A stretch of 6,545 bases of DNA from an uncultured Clostridia bacterium (GCA_946405655.1 CAMJHX010000074.1:1-6545), one strand, 5' to 3'. Shown: positions 1-6,149, numbered from the stretch's first letter. Numbers and translations: made by a program. Notes: generated from the sequence alone by a model not told the origin.

Positions 1-3
1 ACT

Positions 4-1323
4 ATGAATCCCGTAACCGTCATCGGCGCGGGTCTGGCCGGGTGCGAGTGTGCCTGGCAGCTTGCCAAGCGCGGTGTGCCGGTTCGACTTGTGGAAATGA
101 AGCCGAAGAAGCACACGCCCGCGCATGTGTCCGATGATTTCGCGGAGCTTGTCTGCTCCAACTCTCTGCGCAGCGACGAATTGACCAATGCGGTCGGTCT
201 CCTGAAGGAGGAGCTCCGCCGGCTCGACTCGATCATTCTGCGCAGCGCGGATCAAAACCGCGTCGCCGCCGGCGGCGCGCTCGCCGTCGACCGTGAGGGC
301 TTTGCCAGAACGATCACCGAGGCGATCCGCAGCCATCCGAACATCACCGTGATCGAGGAAGAAGCCACGGACATTCCCGCCGAGGGTATCGTTGTCCTTG
401 CCACCGGTCCGCTCACCTCTGACGCGATGGCCGAGCGCATTCAGTCGCTTTGCCCGGAGTTTGACCTGCATTTCTATGATGCGGTCGCCCCAATCGTCAC
501 GCTCGAGAGCGTCGATATGGAAAGCGCCTTTTTCGCCTCCCGTTATGACAAGGGCACGGCGGACTATGTCAATTGCCCGATGGACAAGGACGAGTACATC
601 GCCTTTGTCCGCGAGCTGATCGCGGCAAAGGAAGCGCCGATCCACGGTTTTGACGACGGCGGCGTCTTTGAGGGCTGCATGCCGGTGGAGGTCATGGCGC
701 GGCGCGGCGAGGATACGCTTCGCTATGGCCCACTGAAGCCGGTCGGACTGCGCGACCCCAGAACGGGGAAGGATAATTATGCTGTCGTTCAGCTTCGGCG
801 CGATAACGCCGAGGGAACGCTTTATAATCTCGTCGGCTTCCAGACACACCTGACCTGGGGTGAGCAGAAGCGTGTGTTCTCCATGATCCCTGCGCTGAAA
901 AATGCGGAATTCATTCGCTACGGCGTCATGCACCGCAATACCTATCTGAATTCCCCGAAGCTGCTCGACCGCTATTATCGCCTCAAGAGCGATCCGCGTA
1001 TCCGTTTTGCCGGACAGATGACCGGCGTGGAGGGCTATGTGGAGTCCTGCGCGTCCGGCTGTCTCGTCGGTATTGAGACGGCGGCCGAGGTGCTGGGCCT
1101 CGAGGCGGTGGATTTCCCGCAGGAGACCGCCATCGGTGCGCTGGGGCTCTATGTTTCGGGCGGCAGCGTGGGCGATTTTCAGCCCATGAACATCAATTTC
1201 GGCATCATTCAGGAGCTGGGCTACCGTGTGAAGGGAAAGCGAAACAAAAACGCCGCCATCTCTGAGCGCGCGCTTCAGATCCTCTCGGACTTGCATAGAG
1301 ACAAGGAGGTCCTCAAGCTGTGA
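4..1323 (+). CDS. trmFO: TrmFO, folate/FAD-dependent tRNA (uracil-54-C5)-methyltransferase
   Basis: This cytoplasmic flavoprotein makes ribothymidine at position 54 of the tRNA T-loop. It uses 5,10-methylene-THF as carbon donor and reduced FAD as reductant, unlike the SAM-dependent TrmA. The 439-residue length is normal for the family. An N-terminal Rossmann motif GAGLAG (residues 8-13) is followed by the signature ELVCSNSLRSDE with Cys51. A second conserved Cys225 lies in FEGCMPVE; these match the catalytic cysteine pair known in the family (Cys53/Cys226 in Bacillus). PMDKDEY (about 192-198) and the C-terminal FAD-site segment SVGDFQPMNINFG (about residues 389-401) are also present. The ATG at position 4 gives a family-typical N-terminus, but its ribosome binding site lies outside the window. 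Its stop overlaps the plsX start by 4 bases, so it appears to be the first visible gene of a trmFO-plsX-rnc operon. Confidence 0.97.
   Translation: MNPVTVIGAGLAGCECAWQLAKRGVPVRLVEMKPKKHTPAHVSDDFAELVCSNSLRSDELTNAVGLLKEELRRLDSIILRSADQNRVAAGGALAVDREGFARTITEAIRSHPNITVIEEEATDIPAEGIVVLATGPLTSDAMAERIQSLCPEFDLHFYDAVAPIVTLESVDMESAFFASRYDKGTADYVNCPMDKDEYIAFVRELIAAKEAPIHGFDDGGVFEGCMPVEVMARRGEDTLRYGPLKPVGLRDPRTGKDNYAVVQLRRDNAEGTLYNLVGFQTHLTWGEQKRVFSMIPALKNAEFIRYGVMHRNTYLNSPKLLDRYYRLKSDPRIRFAGQMTGVEGYVESCASGCLVGIETAAEVLGLEAVDFPQETAIGALGLYVSGGSVGDFQPMNINFGIIQELGYRVKGKRNKNAAISERALQILSDLHRDKEVLKL
1303..1310 (+). promoter_or_regulatory. Ribosome binding site of plsX
   Basis: AAGGAGGT, a near-perfect Shine-Dalgarno sequence, lies inside the end of trmFO, 9 bases before the GTG at 1320. 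It settles the GTG start of plsX and suggests that translation of the two genes is coupled. Confidence 0.85.
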
Positions 1324-2336
1324 AAATTCTCATTGACGCAATGGGCGGCGATCATGCACCGCAGGAAATTGTCAAGGGCGCACTGCAGGCGCACGAGGCT
1401 TTTGGTGCGGAGATCGTACTCATCGGGCAGAAGGAGGCCATTGAGCCCTGCCTGACCGGAGACTATCGTCCGGAGATCATTGATGCCCGCGAGGTTGTCG
1501 CGATGGAGGATGATCCCAGCACCGCCACCCGCCGCAAGAAGGATTCCTCCATGGCCGTGGCACTGCGCATGCTCAAAAACGGCGAGGGCGACGCGGTTGT
1601 CTCCGCCGGCAGCACCGGCGCGCTCCTCTCCGGCGCAACGCTTACCACCAAGCGCATCCGCGGCATCCGCCGCGCGGCTTTTGCACCCGTTTTGCCGAAC
1701 GGCGGCAACGGCTGCATGCTCATTGACTGCGGCGCGAACGCCGAGTGCACACCGGAATATCTGTTACAGTTTGCTTATATGGGCAGCTTTTATATGCAAA
1801 AGCTTCATGGCGTCAAGACGCCTCGCGTGGGCCTGCTCTGCAACGGCACCGAGGAGCACAAGGGAGATACGCTTCGGCTTGAGACCTATCCGCTGCTGCA
1901 GAAGGCGCACGAGGAAGGGCGCATCTGCTTTGTCGGCAATGCGGAGGCAAGCCAGATCTTCTCCGGTGACGTCGATGTGCTTGTGACGGACGGCTTTACC
2001 GGCAACGTCCTGCTCAAGGGCGTGGAGGGTACGCTCAAATACATGCTCAAGCTTCTCAAGGGCATGTTCTATAAAAATACGAAAAACAAGGTCGCCGGTC
2101 TTCTCATCAAGAGCGAATTCGGCGATCTGAAGGCGCAGCTTGATCCCAGCGAGGTCGGAGGCACAGCGCTGCTCGGCATCTCCAAGCCGGTCATCAAGGC
2201 GCACGGCTCCTCGGACGCCAAGGCATTCCAGAGCGCAATTCGTCAGGCCATCCAGTTTGCCGAGAGCGGCATCATCGATGAGATCACTGCGAACATTGAG
2301 TATATGCGGCTGGACGCCGCTGGGGAGGAAGCCTGA
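1320..2336 (+). CDS. plsX: PlsX, phosphate acyltransferase (acyl-ACP:phosphate)
   Basis: PlsX converts acyl-ACP and inorganic phosphate to acyl-phosphate, which PlsY uses to acylate glycerol-3-phosphate at the start of phospholipid synthesis. It is usually a peripheral membrane protein. The 338 residues match the normal family length. Visible family motifs are the N-terminal ILIDAMGGDHAP, SAGSTGALL (about 95-103), the DCGAN loop (136-140), GTEEHKG (about 176-182), DVDVLVTDGFTGNVLLKG (217-234) and the C-terminal GGTALLGISKPVIKAHGSSDAKA. It starts with GTG, in a 4-base overlap with the trmFO stop, behind a strong Shine-Dalgarno sequence. Its stop shares one base with the rnc start. Many Firmicutes carry acpP (and often fab genes) between plsX and rnc; here none is present. 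Confidence 0.97.
   Translation: MKILIDAMGGDHAPQEIVKGALQAHEAFGAEIVLIGQKEAIEPCLTGDYRPEIIDAREVVAMEDDPSTATRRKKDSSMAVALRMLKNGEGDAVVSAGSTGALLSGATLTTKRIRGIRRAAFAPVLPNGGNGCMLIDCGANAECTPEYLLQFAYMGSFYMQKLHGVKTPRVGLLCNGTEEHKGDTLRLETYPLLQKAHEEGRICFVGNAEASQIFSGDVDVLVTDGFTGNVLLKGVEGTLKYMLKLLKGMFYKNTKNKVAGLLIKSEFGDLKAQLDPSEVGGTALLGISKPVIKAHGSSDAKAFQSAIRQAIQFAESGIIDEITANIEYMRLDAAGEEA
2322..2330 (+). promoter_or_regulatory. Ribosome binding site of rnc
   Basis: GGGGAGGAA sits in the last codons of plsX, 5 bases before the rnc ATG at 2336. The stop and start form TGATG, sharing one base, an arrangement typical of termination-reinitiation coupling. Confidence 0.8.
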
Positions 2337-3001
2337 TGCGCGCGCTGCAGGATCGATTGGGTTATACGTTTCAGGACGTCTCGCTTCTTCAGAACGCCCT
2401 GACGCACTCCTCCTTCGCCAACGAGCGTAGGGGGCAGAGCAACGAGCGCTTGGAATTTCTCGGTGACTCGATCCTCGGTATGGTCACGGCGGACCGGCTG
2501 TATCACTGGTTCCCGTCCCTGCCGGAGGGAAGACTCAGCCGTCTGCGCGCAGAGCTCGTCTGTGAGCAGAGCCTCCATGCTGTGGCGCTCGATCTGAAAC
2601 TCGGCGATTATCTTCGCCTCGGCAAGGGCGAGGAGCATTCCGGCGGCAGAGCGCGCCCGTCCATCCTGGCGGACGCGGTCGAGGCGGTCATCGCCGCCAT
2701 GTATCTCGACGGCGGACTGGAGCCCGCGCGCACCTTCATCCTCGGACACATCCTAGCCGGTGTGGAAGAGGGCGAGATTCATCACGTGAAGGACTATAAG
2801 ACCGAGCTGCAGGAGGTTATTCAGCGCAAGGCGGATCAGCACATTCGCTATGAGCTGGTCGAGTCCTCCGGCCCGGATCATATGAAGCGCTTCACCATGG
2901 CAGTCTTCCTCAATGATGAGGAGATCGGCCGCGGCGACGGGCGCAGCAAAAAAGAGGCTGAGCAGGAGGCTGCGAGAGCCGCGCTCAAGGCGTATCAATA
3001 A
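2336..3001 (+). CDS. rnc: Ribonuclease III
   Basis: RNase III is a Mg2+-dependent endonuclease that cleaves double-stranded RNA, mainly in rRNA precursor processing, mRNA turnover and antisense control. It acts in the cytoplasm as a homodimer. The catalytic domain covers about residues 3-145 and includes the signature NERLEFLGDS (36-45), with the acidic residues Glu40 and Asp44. The second catalytic pair, Asp113 and Glu116, lies in ILADAVEAVIAAMYLD. A double-stranded RNA-binding domain follows, from DYKTELQEVIQ (about 153) to SKKEAEQEAARAALKAY at the C-terminus. All catalytic residues are intact and the 221-residue length is normal. It is the last gene of the trmFO-plsX-rnc run. A terminator hairpin begins on the base after its TAA stop, so the usual downstream smc/ftsY genes are not attached here. 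Confidence 0.98.
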   Translation: MRALQDRLGYTFQDVSLLQNALTHSSFANERRGQSNERLEFLGDSILGMVTADRLYHWFPSLPEGRLSRLRAELVCEQSLHAVALDLKLGDYLRLGKGEEHSGGRARPSILADAVEAVIAAMYLDGGLEPARTFILGHILAGVEEGEIHHVKDYKTELQEVIQRKADQHIRYELVESSGPDHMKRFTMAVFLNDEEIGRGDGRSKKEAEQEAARAALKAYQ

Positions 3002-3036
3002 AAAAGCTGTCTTCCGATCATAGGAAGACAGCTTTT
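3002..3036. terminator. Shared bidirectional intrinsic terminator between rnc and glyA
   Basis: A perfect 14-bp stem (3002-3015 pairing with 3023-3036) encloses the 7-base loop GATCATA. On the minus strand the stem runs into six U residues, so it should stop glyA transcripts efficiently. On the plus strand the U tract is only four long and is followed by AAC, so it is probably weaker for the rnc operon. The two convergent genes share this one element. It starts immediately after the rnc stop codon and ends 12 bases from the glyA stop. Confidence 0.92.
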
Positions 3037-3048
3037 AACTATCTGGTT

Positions 3049-4287
3049 TTAGATCTCAGGATAAAGCGGGAAGCGCTCGCAGAGTTCGAGCACCATGTCG
3101 CGCACCTCGGCTACGGCAGCATCGCCCTCGTTGATGAGGCGGAGAATACCGTTTGCAACGGCGACCATGTCGTCCTCCTTCATGCCGCGGGCTGTGCTCG
3201 CAGGCGTGCCGAGACGAACGCCGCTCGTCTCTTTCACGGGGAGCGTGTCGAAGGGGATGGCGTTCTTGTTCGCAGTGATGTTCGCGCGATCCAGCAGTTC
3301 CTGCACCTCGCGTCCGGTACGACCGCGGCTGTTCACGTCCATGAGCATCAGGTGGTTGTCCGTGCCGCCGGAGACGAGGCGAACGCCGCCGTCCAGCAGC
3401 GTCTGCGCCATGGCCTTCGCGTTGCGCACGACCTGGATCTGATCCATCTGGAACTTCGGCTCCATGGCCTCCTTGAGGCAGATGGCCTTCGCCGCGATGA
3501 TGTGCATGAGCGGGCCGCCCTGCGTGCGCGGGAAGACGCCGCTGTCGATCTTCTTGGCGAGCTCCTCCTTGCAGAGAATGATCGCGCCGCGGGGACCGCG
3601 GAGGGTCTTGTGCGTCGTGCTCGTCACGACGTCGGCGTACGGAACGGGGGAGGGGTGCACGCCGCCGGCGACCAAACCACCGATGTGCGCCATGTCGACG
3701 AGAAGATACGCTCCGACGCTGTCTGCGATCTCGCGGAACTTCTTGAAGTCGATCAGACGGGGATAGGCGCTTGCGCCGGCCACGATGAGCTTCGGCTTTA
3801 CCTCGTCGGCAATGCGGGCGACCTCGTCATAATCGATGGTCTCGGTTTCCTTCGAGACGCCGTAGTAATGCGGCTCGTAATAACGGCCGGAAACGCTGGC
3901 CTTGCTGCCGTGCGTCAGATGACCGCCGTGTGCAAGATCCATGCCGAGGATCCTGTCGCCCGGCTGCAGCAGCGCCGCGTACACGGCGATGTTTGCCTGC
4001 GCGCCGGAGTGGGGCTGCACGTTAGCATGCTCTGCGCCGAAGAGTGCCTTCGCGCGGTCGATCGCAATCTGCTCTACCTCGTCGACGAAATCACACCCGC
4101 CGTAATAACGTGCGCCGGGATAACCCTCGGCGTACTTGTTCGTCAGATGGCTGCCCATAGCCTCCATGACGGCAAGGCTGGTGAAGTTTTCGGATGCGAT
4201 GAGCTCAATGTGATTGCGCTGACGCTTCAGCTCGCGCTCCATGCTCGCGTAAAGCTCGGGATCGACGGTTTTCAAAATGTCGTACAA
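3049..4287 (-). CDS. glyA: Serine hydroxymethyltransferase
   Basis: GlyA is a cytoplasmic PLP enzyme that converts serine and THF to glycine and 5,10-methylene-THF, the main one-carbon source for thymidylate, purines and methionine. I choose the TTG at 4287, giving 412 residues, because GGAGGAG (4300-4294) lies 6 bases upstream. The longer frame from TTG 4302 has no ribosome binding site and would translate through this Shine-Dalgarno sequence. No ATG is available near the N-terminus. Motifs, numbered from 4287: ELIASENF (28-35), YAEGYPGARYYGG (52-64), HSGAQAN (93-99), the PLP-contacting DMAHIGGL (Asp198, His201) and STTHKTLRGPRG with the PLP lysine Lys227. It is transcribed alone, convergent to rnc and divergent from tspO. 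Its product is the cosubstrate of TrmFO, encoded nearby. The family assignment is certain; the start is an inference. Confidence 0.97.
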   Translation of the reverse strand: MYDILKTVDPELYASMERELKRQRNHIELIASENFTSLAVMEAMGSHLTNKYAEGYPGARYYGGCDFVDEVEQIAIDRAKALFGAEHANVQPHSGAQANIAVYAALLQPGDRILGMDLAHGGHLTHGSKASVSGRYYEPHYYGVSKETETIDYDEVARIADEVKPKLIVAGASAYPRLIDFKKFREIADSVGAYLLVDMAHIGGLVAGGVHPSPVPYADVVTSTTHKTLRGPRGAIILCKEELAKKIDSGVFPRTQGGPLMHIIAAKAICLKEAMEPKFQMDQIQVVRNAKAMAQTLLDGGVRLVSGGTDNHLMLMDVNSRGRTGREVQELLDRANITANKNAIPFDTLPVKETSGVRLGTPASTARGMKEDDMVAVANGILRLINEGDAAVAEVRDMVLELCERFPLYPEI

Positions 4288-4293
4288 AGGAAT

Positions 4294-4300
4294 CTCCTCC
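4294..4300 (-). promoter_or_regulatory. Ribosome binding site that decides the glyA start
   Basis: On the minus strand GGAGGAG is followed by the 6-base spacer ATTCCT and then TTG at 4287. This is an ideal Shine-Dalgarno geometry. It makes the upstream in-frame TTG at 4302, which overlaps this site, unlikely to be the start. Confidence 0.8.
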
Positions 4301-4306
4301 AAAGGC

Positions 4307-4325
4307 TTATATTATCAGAATATAA
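4307..4325. repeat. Inverted repeat over the glyA -10 region
   Basis: TTATATT (4307-4313) and AATATAA (4319-4325) form a perfect 7-bp inverted repeat with a 5-base centre, ATCAG. It covers both candidate -10 elements of glyA and the likely start point, where a repressor would act. The repeat is AT-only and short, and -10 sequences are themselves AT-rich, so chance is a real possibility. I do not recognise it as a known operator. Confidence 0.35.
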
Positions 4326-4339
4326 CAGCGCTATTTTAA
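4311..4339 (-). promoter_or_regulatory. Probable glyA promoter
   Basis: On the minus strand TTAAAA (4339-4334) and GATAAT (4316-4311) are separated by exactly 17 bases, giving a sigma-A-like promoter with a start near 4304. An alternative is the extended -10 TGT-TATATT (4327-4319), with a start near 4312. Either gives a leader of only about 17-25 bases to the TTG at 4287, and neither leaves room for translation from 4302. Which -10 is used cannot be decided from sequence alone. Confidence 0.55.
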
Positions 4340-4443
4340 TCGATTTGCTTCGGAAAAGCAAGCAGCGATGCCATTTTCGGCGCTTTGCGTGATTTTTTGT
4401 CCGCCCGGTGCATAAACTTCGGTATCTTGGCAAATATGCAATT

Positions 4444-4450
4444 GAGGTGA
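4444..4450 (+). promoter_or_regulatory. Ribosome binding site of tspO
   Basis: GAGGTGA lies 6 bases before the ATG at 4457, pairs well with the 16S rRNA tail, and fixes the tspO start. I find no convincing sigma-A promoter upstream. TATCTT at 4423-4428 could be a -10, but the nearest -35-like TTGTCC (4397-4402) is 20 bases away, which is too far. Confidence 0.75.
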
Positions 4451-4456
4451 TTTGGA

Positions 4457-4927
4457 ATGTGGACGAAAATCAGACCATACGTCGGCTTTTCCGCGCTGGC
4501 GCTGCTGGTCGGCGGCCTCTCGAGCGTGATCACGCAGGGGGAGATGGAGGCATTTTCCGCCCTGCGTCAGCCGCCGCTCTCTCCGCCGGGCTGGGTGTTT
4601 CCGGTCGCATGGACGATCCTCTATCTGCTCATGGGCGTCGGCATGGCGATCGTCTGGAGAAAGAGCGATGGCGTGCGCCGCCGCCGAGCCGTCACGATCT
4701 GGGGCGTGCAGCTTGCAGCGAATTTCCTCTGGCCGCTGCTTTTCTTTCTCTGGCAGCTGCGGCTTTTGAGTCTGGCGTGGCTTGTTGCTTTGCTGATTCT
4801 GGTTGCGAAAATGACGTCCGAGTTTGAAAGGACCAGCGTCACCGCGGCGAGACTGCAGATCCCGTATCTGCTCTGGCTGCTCTTTGCCGCCTATCTCAAT
4901 CTCGGCGTCTGGATTCTGAACAGATAG
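4457..4927 (+). CDS. tspO: TspO/MBR family tryptophan-rich membrane protein
   Basis: This is a bacterial homologue of the mitochondrial translocator protein (peripheral benzodiazepine receptor), an inner-membrane protein that binds porphyrins and related ligands. Its physiological role in Firmicutes is unsettled; porphyrin binding or breakdown and stress responses have been proposed for the family. The 156 residues match the family size. Five hydrophobic segments are visible at about 8-28, 44-66, 80-100, 103-120 and 131-153. Family hallmarks include QPPLSPPGWVFPVAWTILYLLMG (38-60, Trp46 and Trp52), QLAANFLW (85-92) and LQIPYLLWLLFAAYLNLGVW (133-152, Trp140). The cationic loop at 74-78 (RRRRA) is probably cytoplasmic. 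It is divergent from glyA and followed after 64 bases by a promoter and a phosphoesterase-fold gene. No heme-synthesis genes lie beside it. Confidence 0.93.
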   Translation: MWTKIRPYVGFSALALLVGGLSSVITQGEMEAFSALRQPPLSPPGWVFPVAWTILYLLMGVGMAIVWRKSDGVRRRRAVTIWGVQLAANFLWPLLFFLWQLRLLSLAWLVALLILVAKMTSEFERTSVTAARLQIPYLLWLLFAAYLNLGVWILNR

Positions 4928-4948
4928 CTCTTTTCTTGTCCGACAATG

Positions 4949-4959
4949 TGTGGTATACT
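4949..4959 (+). promoter_or_regulatory. Extended -10 promoter of the phosphoesterase-fold gene
   Basis: TGTGG precedes TATACT (4954-4959), giving an extended -10 (TGn plus a 5/6 hexamer match) in the 64-base gap after tspO. No good -35 lies 16-18 bases upstream; the T-rich stretch near 4931-4937 is the only candidate. Transcription should start near 4966, about 26 bases before the ATG. Read-through from tspO is also possible because no terminator separates the genes. Confidence 0.6.
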
Positions 4960-4991
4960 TTTCTCATCCTGAGATACAGAGGTGTACCGCA

Positions 4992-6071
4992 ATGAAAAAA
5001 GTGTTGAAAGGCATCGGGATCTTCCTTCTGATTCTTGTGCTTCTGATCGCAGCTTTCTTTGCGTTTCTGACCGTCACGCAATTGGATCCGAAGTCCGCAG
5101 GAGCCGATGTGAATCTGATGCTGGACCGCTCGGAGAGCAGCCGTACCTTCGCCGAAGGCGATGAAATTGACGTACTCAGCTGGAACATCGGTTATGGCGC
5201 GCTCGGAAAGGAATCTGATTTCTTCATGGACGGCGGCGAGCAGACGCGTCCGGACAGTAAGTCTGTGGTGGAGAAAAACATGGAGGGCATTATTGCGCAG
5301 ATTCAGAGTGTCGACGCTGATTTCAGCATTCTGCAGGAGGTCGACTCCGGCTCCACGCGCAGCTACGGTGTCAAAGAGACGGCTGCCATCGCTGATGCGA
5401 CCGGTTTGATGAATTTCTATGCGCTCAACTATAAATGCGCGTTTGTGCCGTTCCCGTGGCCGCCGCTGGGCAAGGTCTCGAGCGGATTATTCACGCTGAG
5501 TACTGCTCAGAATGTTGACGCTGCCGAGCGTGTGGCGCTGCCAAGCCCTTTTTCGTGGCCGATTTCCACCGCGAACCTCAAGCGCTGCCTGCTCGTGACC
5601 ACCTTCCCGCTGGAGGGCAGCGATAAAAAGCTTGTCCTCGTCAATCTCCATCTCGAGGCATATGACGACGGCGAGGGTAAGGCCGCGCAGACCAAGGTGC
5701 TGGTGGAGTTCCTGCGCGAGCAGTATGAGGCCGGAAACTACGTCATCGCCGGAGGCGACTTCAACCAGACCTTCCCGGGCGGACTGGACGTCTATCCGGT
5801 GAAGAACAGTGAGCTCTGGACGCCCGGCCTGCTGGATGACTCCAACCTCCCCGGCGAGGGCTGGCAGTTTGCTTATGATACCGCCACGCCGACCTGCCGT
5901 CTGCTCAACATGCCCTATGATCCGAGCGACCCTGCCACGCAGTATTATGTGATCGACGGGTTCATTCTTTCGCCGAACGTGCAGCTCAACAGCGTCGAGA
6001 CCGTAGACGCGGGCTTTGCCTTCACCGACCATAATCCGGTGCATCTGAATGTGACGCTCTCGGCGGATTGA
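4992..6071 (+). CDS. Membrane-anchored endonuclease/exonuclease/phosphatase-family protein
   Basis: This is a 359-residue protein of the DNase I-like phosphodiesterase fold, which includes nucleases, sphingomyelinases and inositol phosphatases; the substrate cannot be read from sequence. A short basic N-terminus (MKKVLKG) and a hydrophobic helix (about residues 8-28) predict a signal anchor with the catalytic domain outside the cell. The metal and catalytic residues look complete: Asn65 in DVLSWNIGYG, Glu116 in ILQEVD, His220 in LVNLHLEAYD, Asp256 and Asn258 in AGGDFNQ, Asp322 in VIDGFI and Asp346-His347 in TDHNPVHL. I start at ATG 4992 because AGAGGTG (4978-4984) lies 7 bases upstream. An in-frame GTG at 4950 would add 14 residues, but it overlaps the promoter and spoils the N-terminal signal. 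It lies 64 bases after tspO with its own promoter, and ends at an intrinsic terminator. A nucleotide- or lipid-phosphate hydrolase role is possible but unproven. Confidence 0.9.
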   Translation: MKKVLKGIGIFLLILVLLIAAFFAFLTVTQLDPKSAGADVNLMLDRSESSRTFAEGDEIDVLSWNIGYGALGKESDFFMDGGEQTRPDSKSVVEKNMEGIIAQIQSVDADFSILQEVDSGSTRSYGVKETAAIADATGLMNFYALNYKCAFVPFPWPPLGKVSSGLFTLSTAQNVDAAERVALPSPFSWPISTANLKRCLLVTTFPLEGSDKKLVLVNLHLEAYDDGEGKAAQTKVLVEFLREQYEAGNYVIAGGDFNQTFPGGLDVYPVKNSELWTPGLLDDSNLPGEGWQFAYDTATPTCRLLNMPYDPSDPATQYYVIDGFILSPNVQLNSVETVDAGFAFTDHNPVHLNVTLSAD

Positions 6072-6087
6072 TTGGAATCCAATATAT

Positions 6088-6117
6088 AAAACGCTGACGA
6101 ATTTCGTCAGCGTTTTT
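6088..6117 (+). terminator. Intrinsic terminator after the phosphoesterase-fold gene
   Basis: A stem of up to 13 bp (6088-6100 with 6104-6116), with a GC-rich core CGCTGACG, closes on a 3-base loop and runs into TTTTT. It lies 16 bases after the stop at 6071 and just before the -35 of the next gene's promoter, insulating the GntR-type gene from upstream transcription. Confidence 0.92.
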
Positions 6118-6120
6118 CTA

Positions 6121-6149
6121 TTGACAGAATCATGCGCCTGTGTTATTGT
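6121..6149 (+). promoter_or_regulatory. Promoter of the GntR-family gene
   Basis: A consensus -35 TTGACA (6121-6126), a 17-base spacer and TATTGT (6144-6149) preceded by TGT (an extended -10) make this the best promoter in the window. Transcription should start around 6156. It begins 4 bases after the preceding terminator's T tract. Confidence 0.8.

Noticed and set aside
1463..2204. Open frames of 95-168 codons on both strands inside plsX
   Set aside because: All overlap a clear plsX in other frames, have low-complexity composition and no recognisable motif.
4345..4361. A 6-bp hairpin TTGCTT-N5-AAGCAA between glyA and tspO, considered as a terminator or leader structure
   Set aside because: It has no adjacent U tract on either strand, lies upstream of the glyA promoter, and is too short to stand out from chance.
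3352..4392. A 346-codon open frame on the plus strand, antisense to glyA
   Set aside because: It lies in the shadow of a certain glyA gene. Its protein is leucine-, alanine- and arginine-rich without family motifs, as expected when the opposite strand codes in GC-rich DNA. It has no plausible ribosome binding site.
4303..4456. Search for a riboswitch or small RNA in the glyA-tspO gap
   Set aside because: The predicted glyA leader is only about 17-25 bases, and I see no conserved riboswitch core or paired-stem architecture on the tspO side.
4408..4827. A 139-codon plus-strand frame overlapping tspO
   Set aside because: It is out of frame with tspO, is Arg/Ala-rich and lacks a ribosome binding site; TspO hallmarks define the real frame.
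4950..4991. An upstream GTG start adding 14 residues to the phosphoesterase protein
   Set aside because: The GTG lies inside the extended -10, so most transcripts would not contain it. ATG 4992 has a good Shine-Dalgarno sequence and gives a proper signal-anchor N-terminus.
5487..6044. A 185-codon minus-strand open frame opposite the phosphoesterase gene
   Set aside because: The plus-strand frame carries the full set of catalytic motifs, whereas this frame has none and is compositional shadow.
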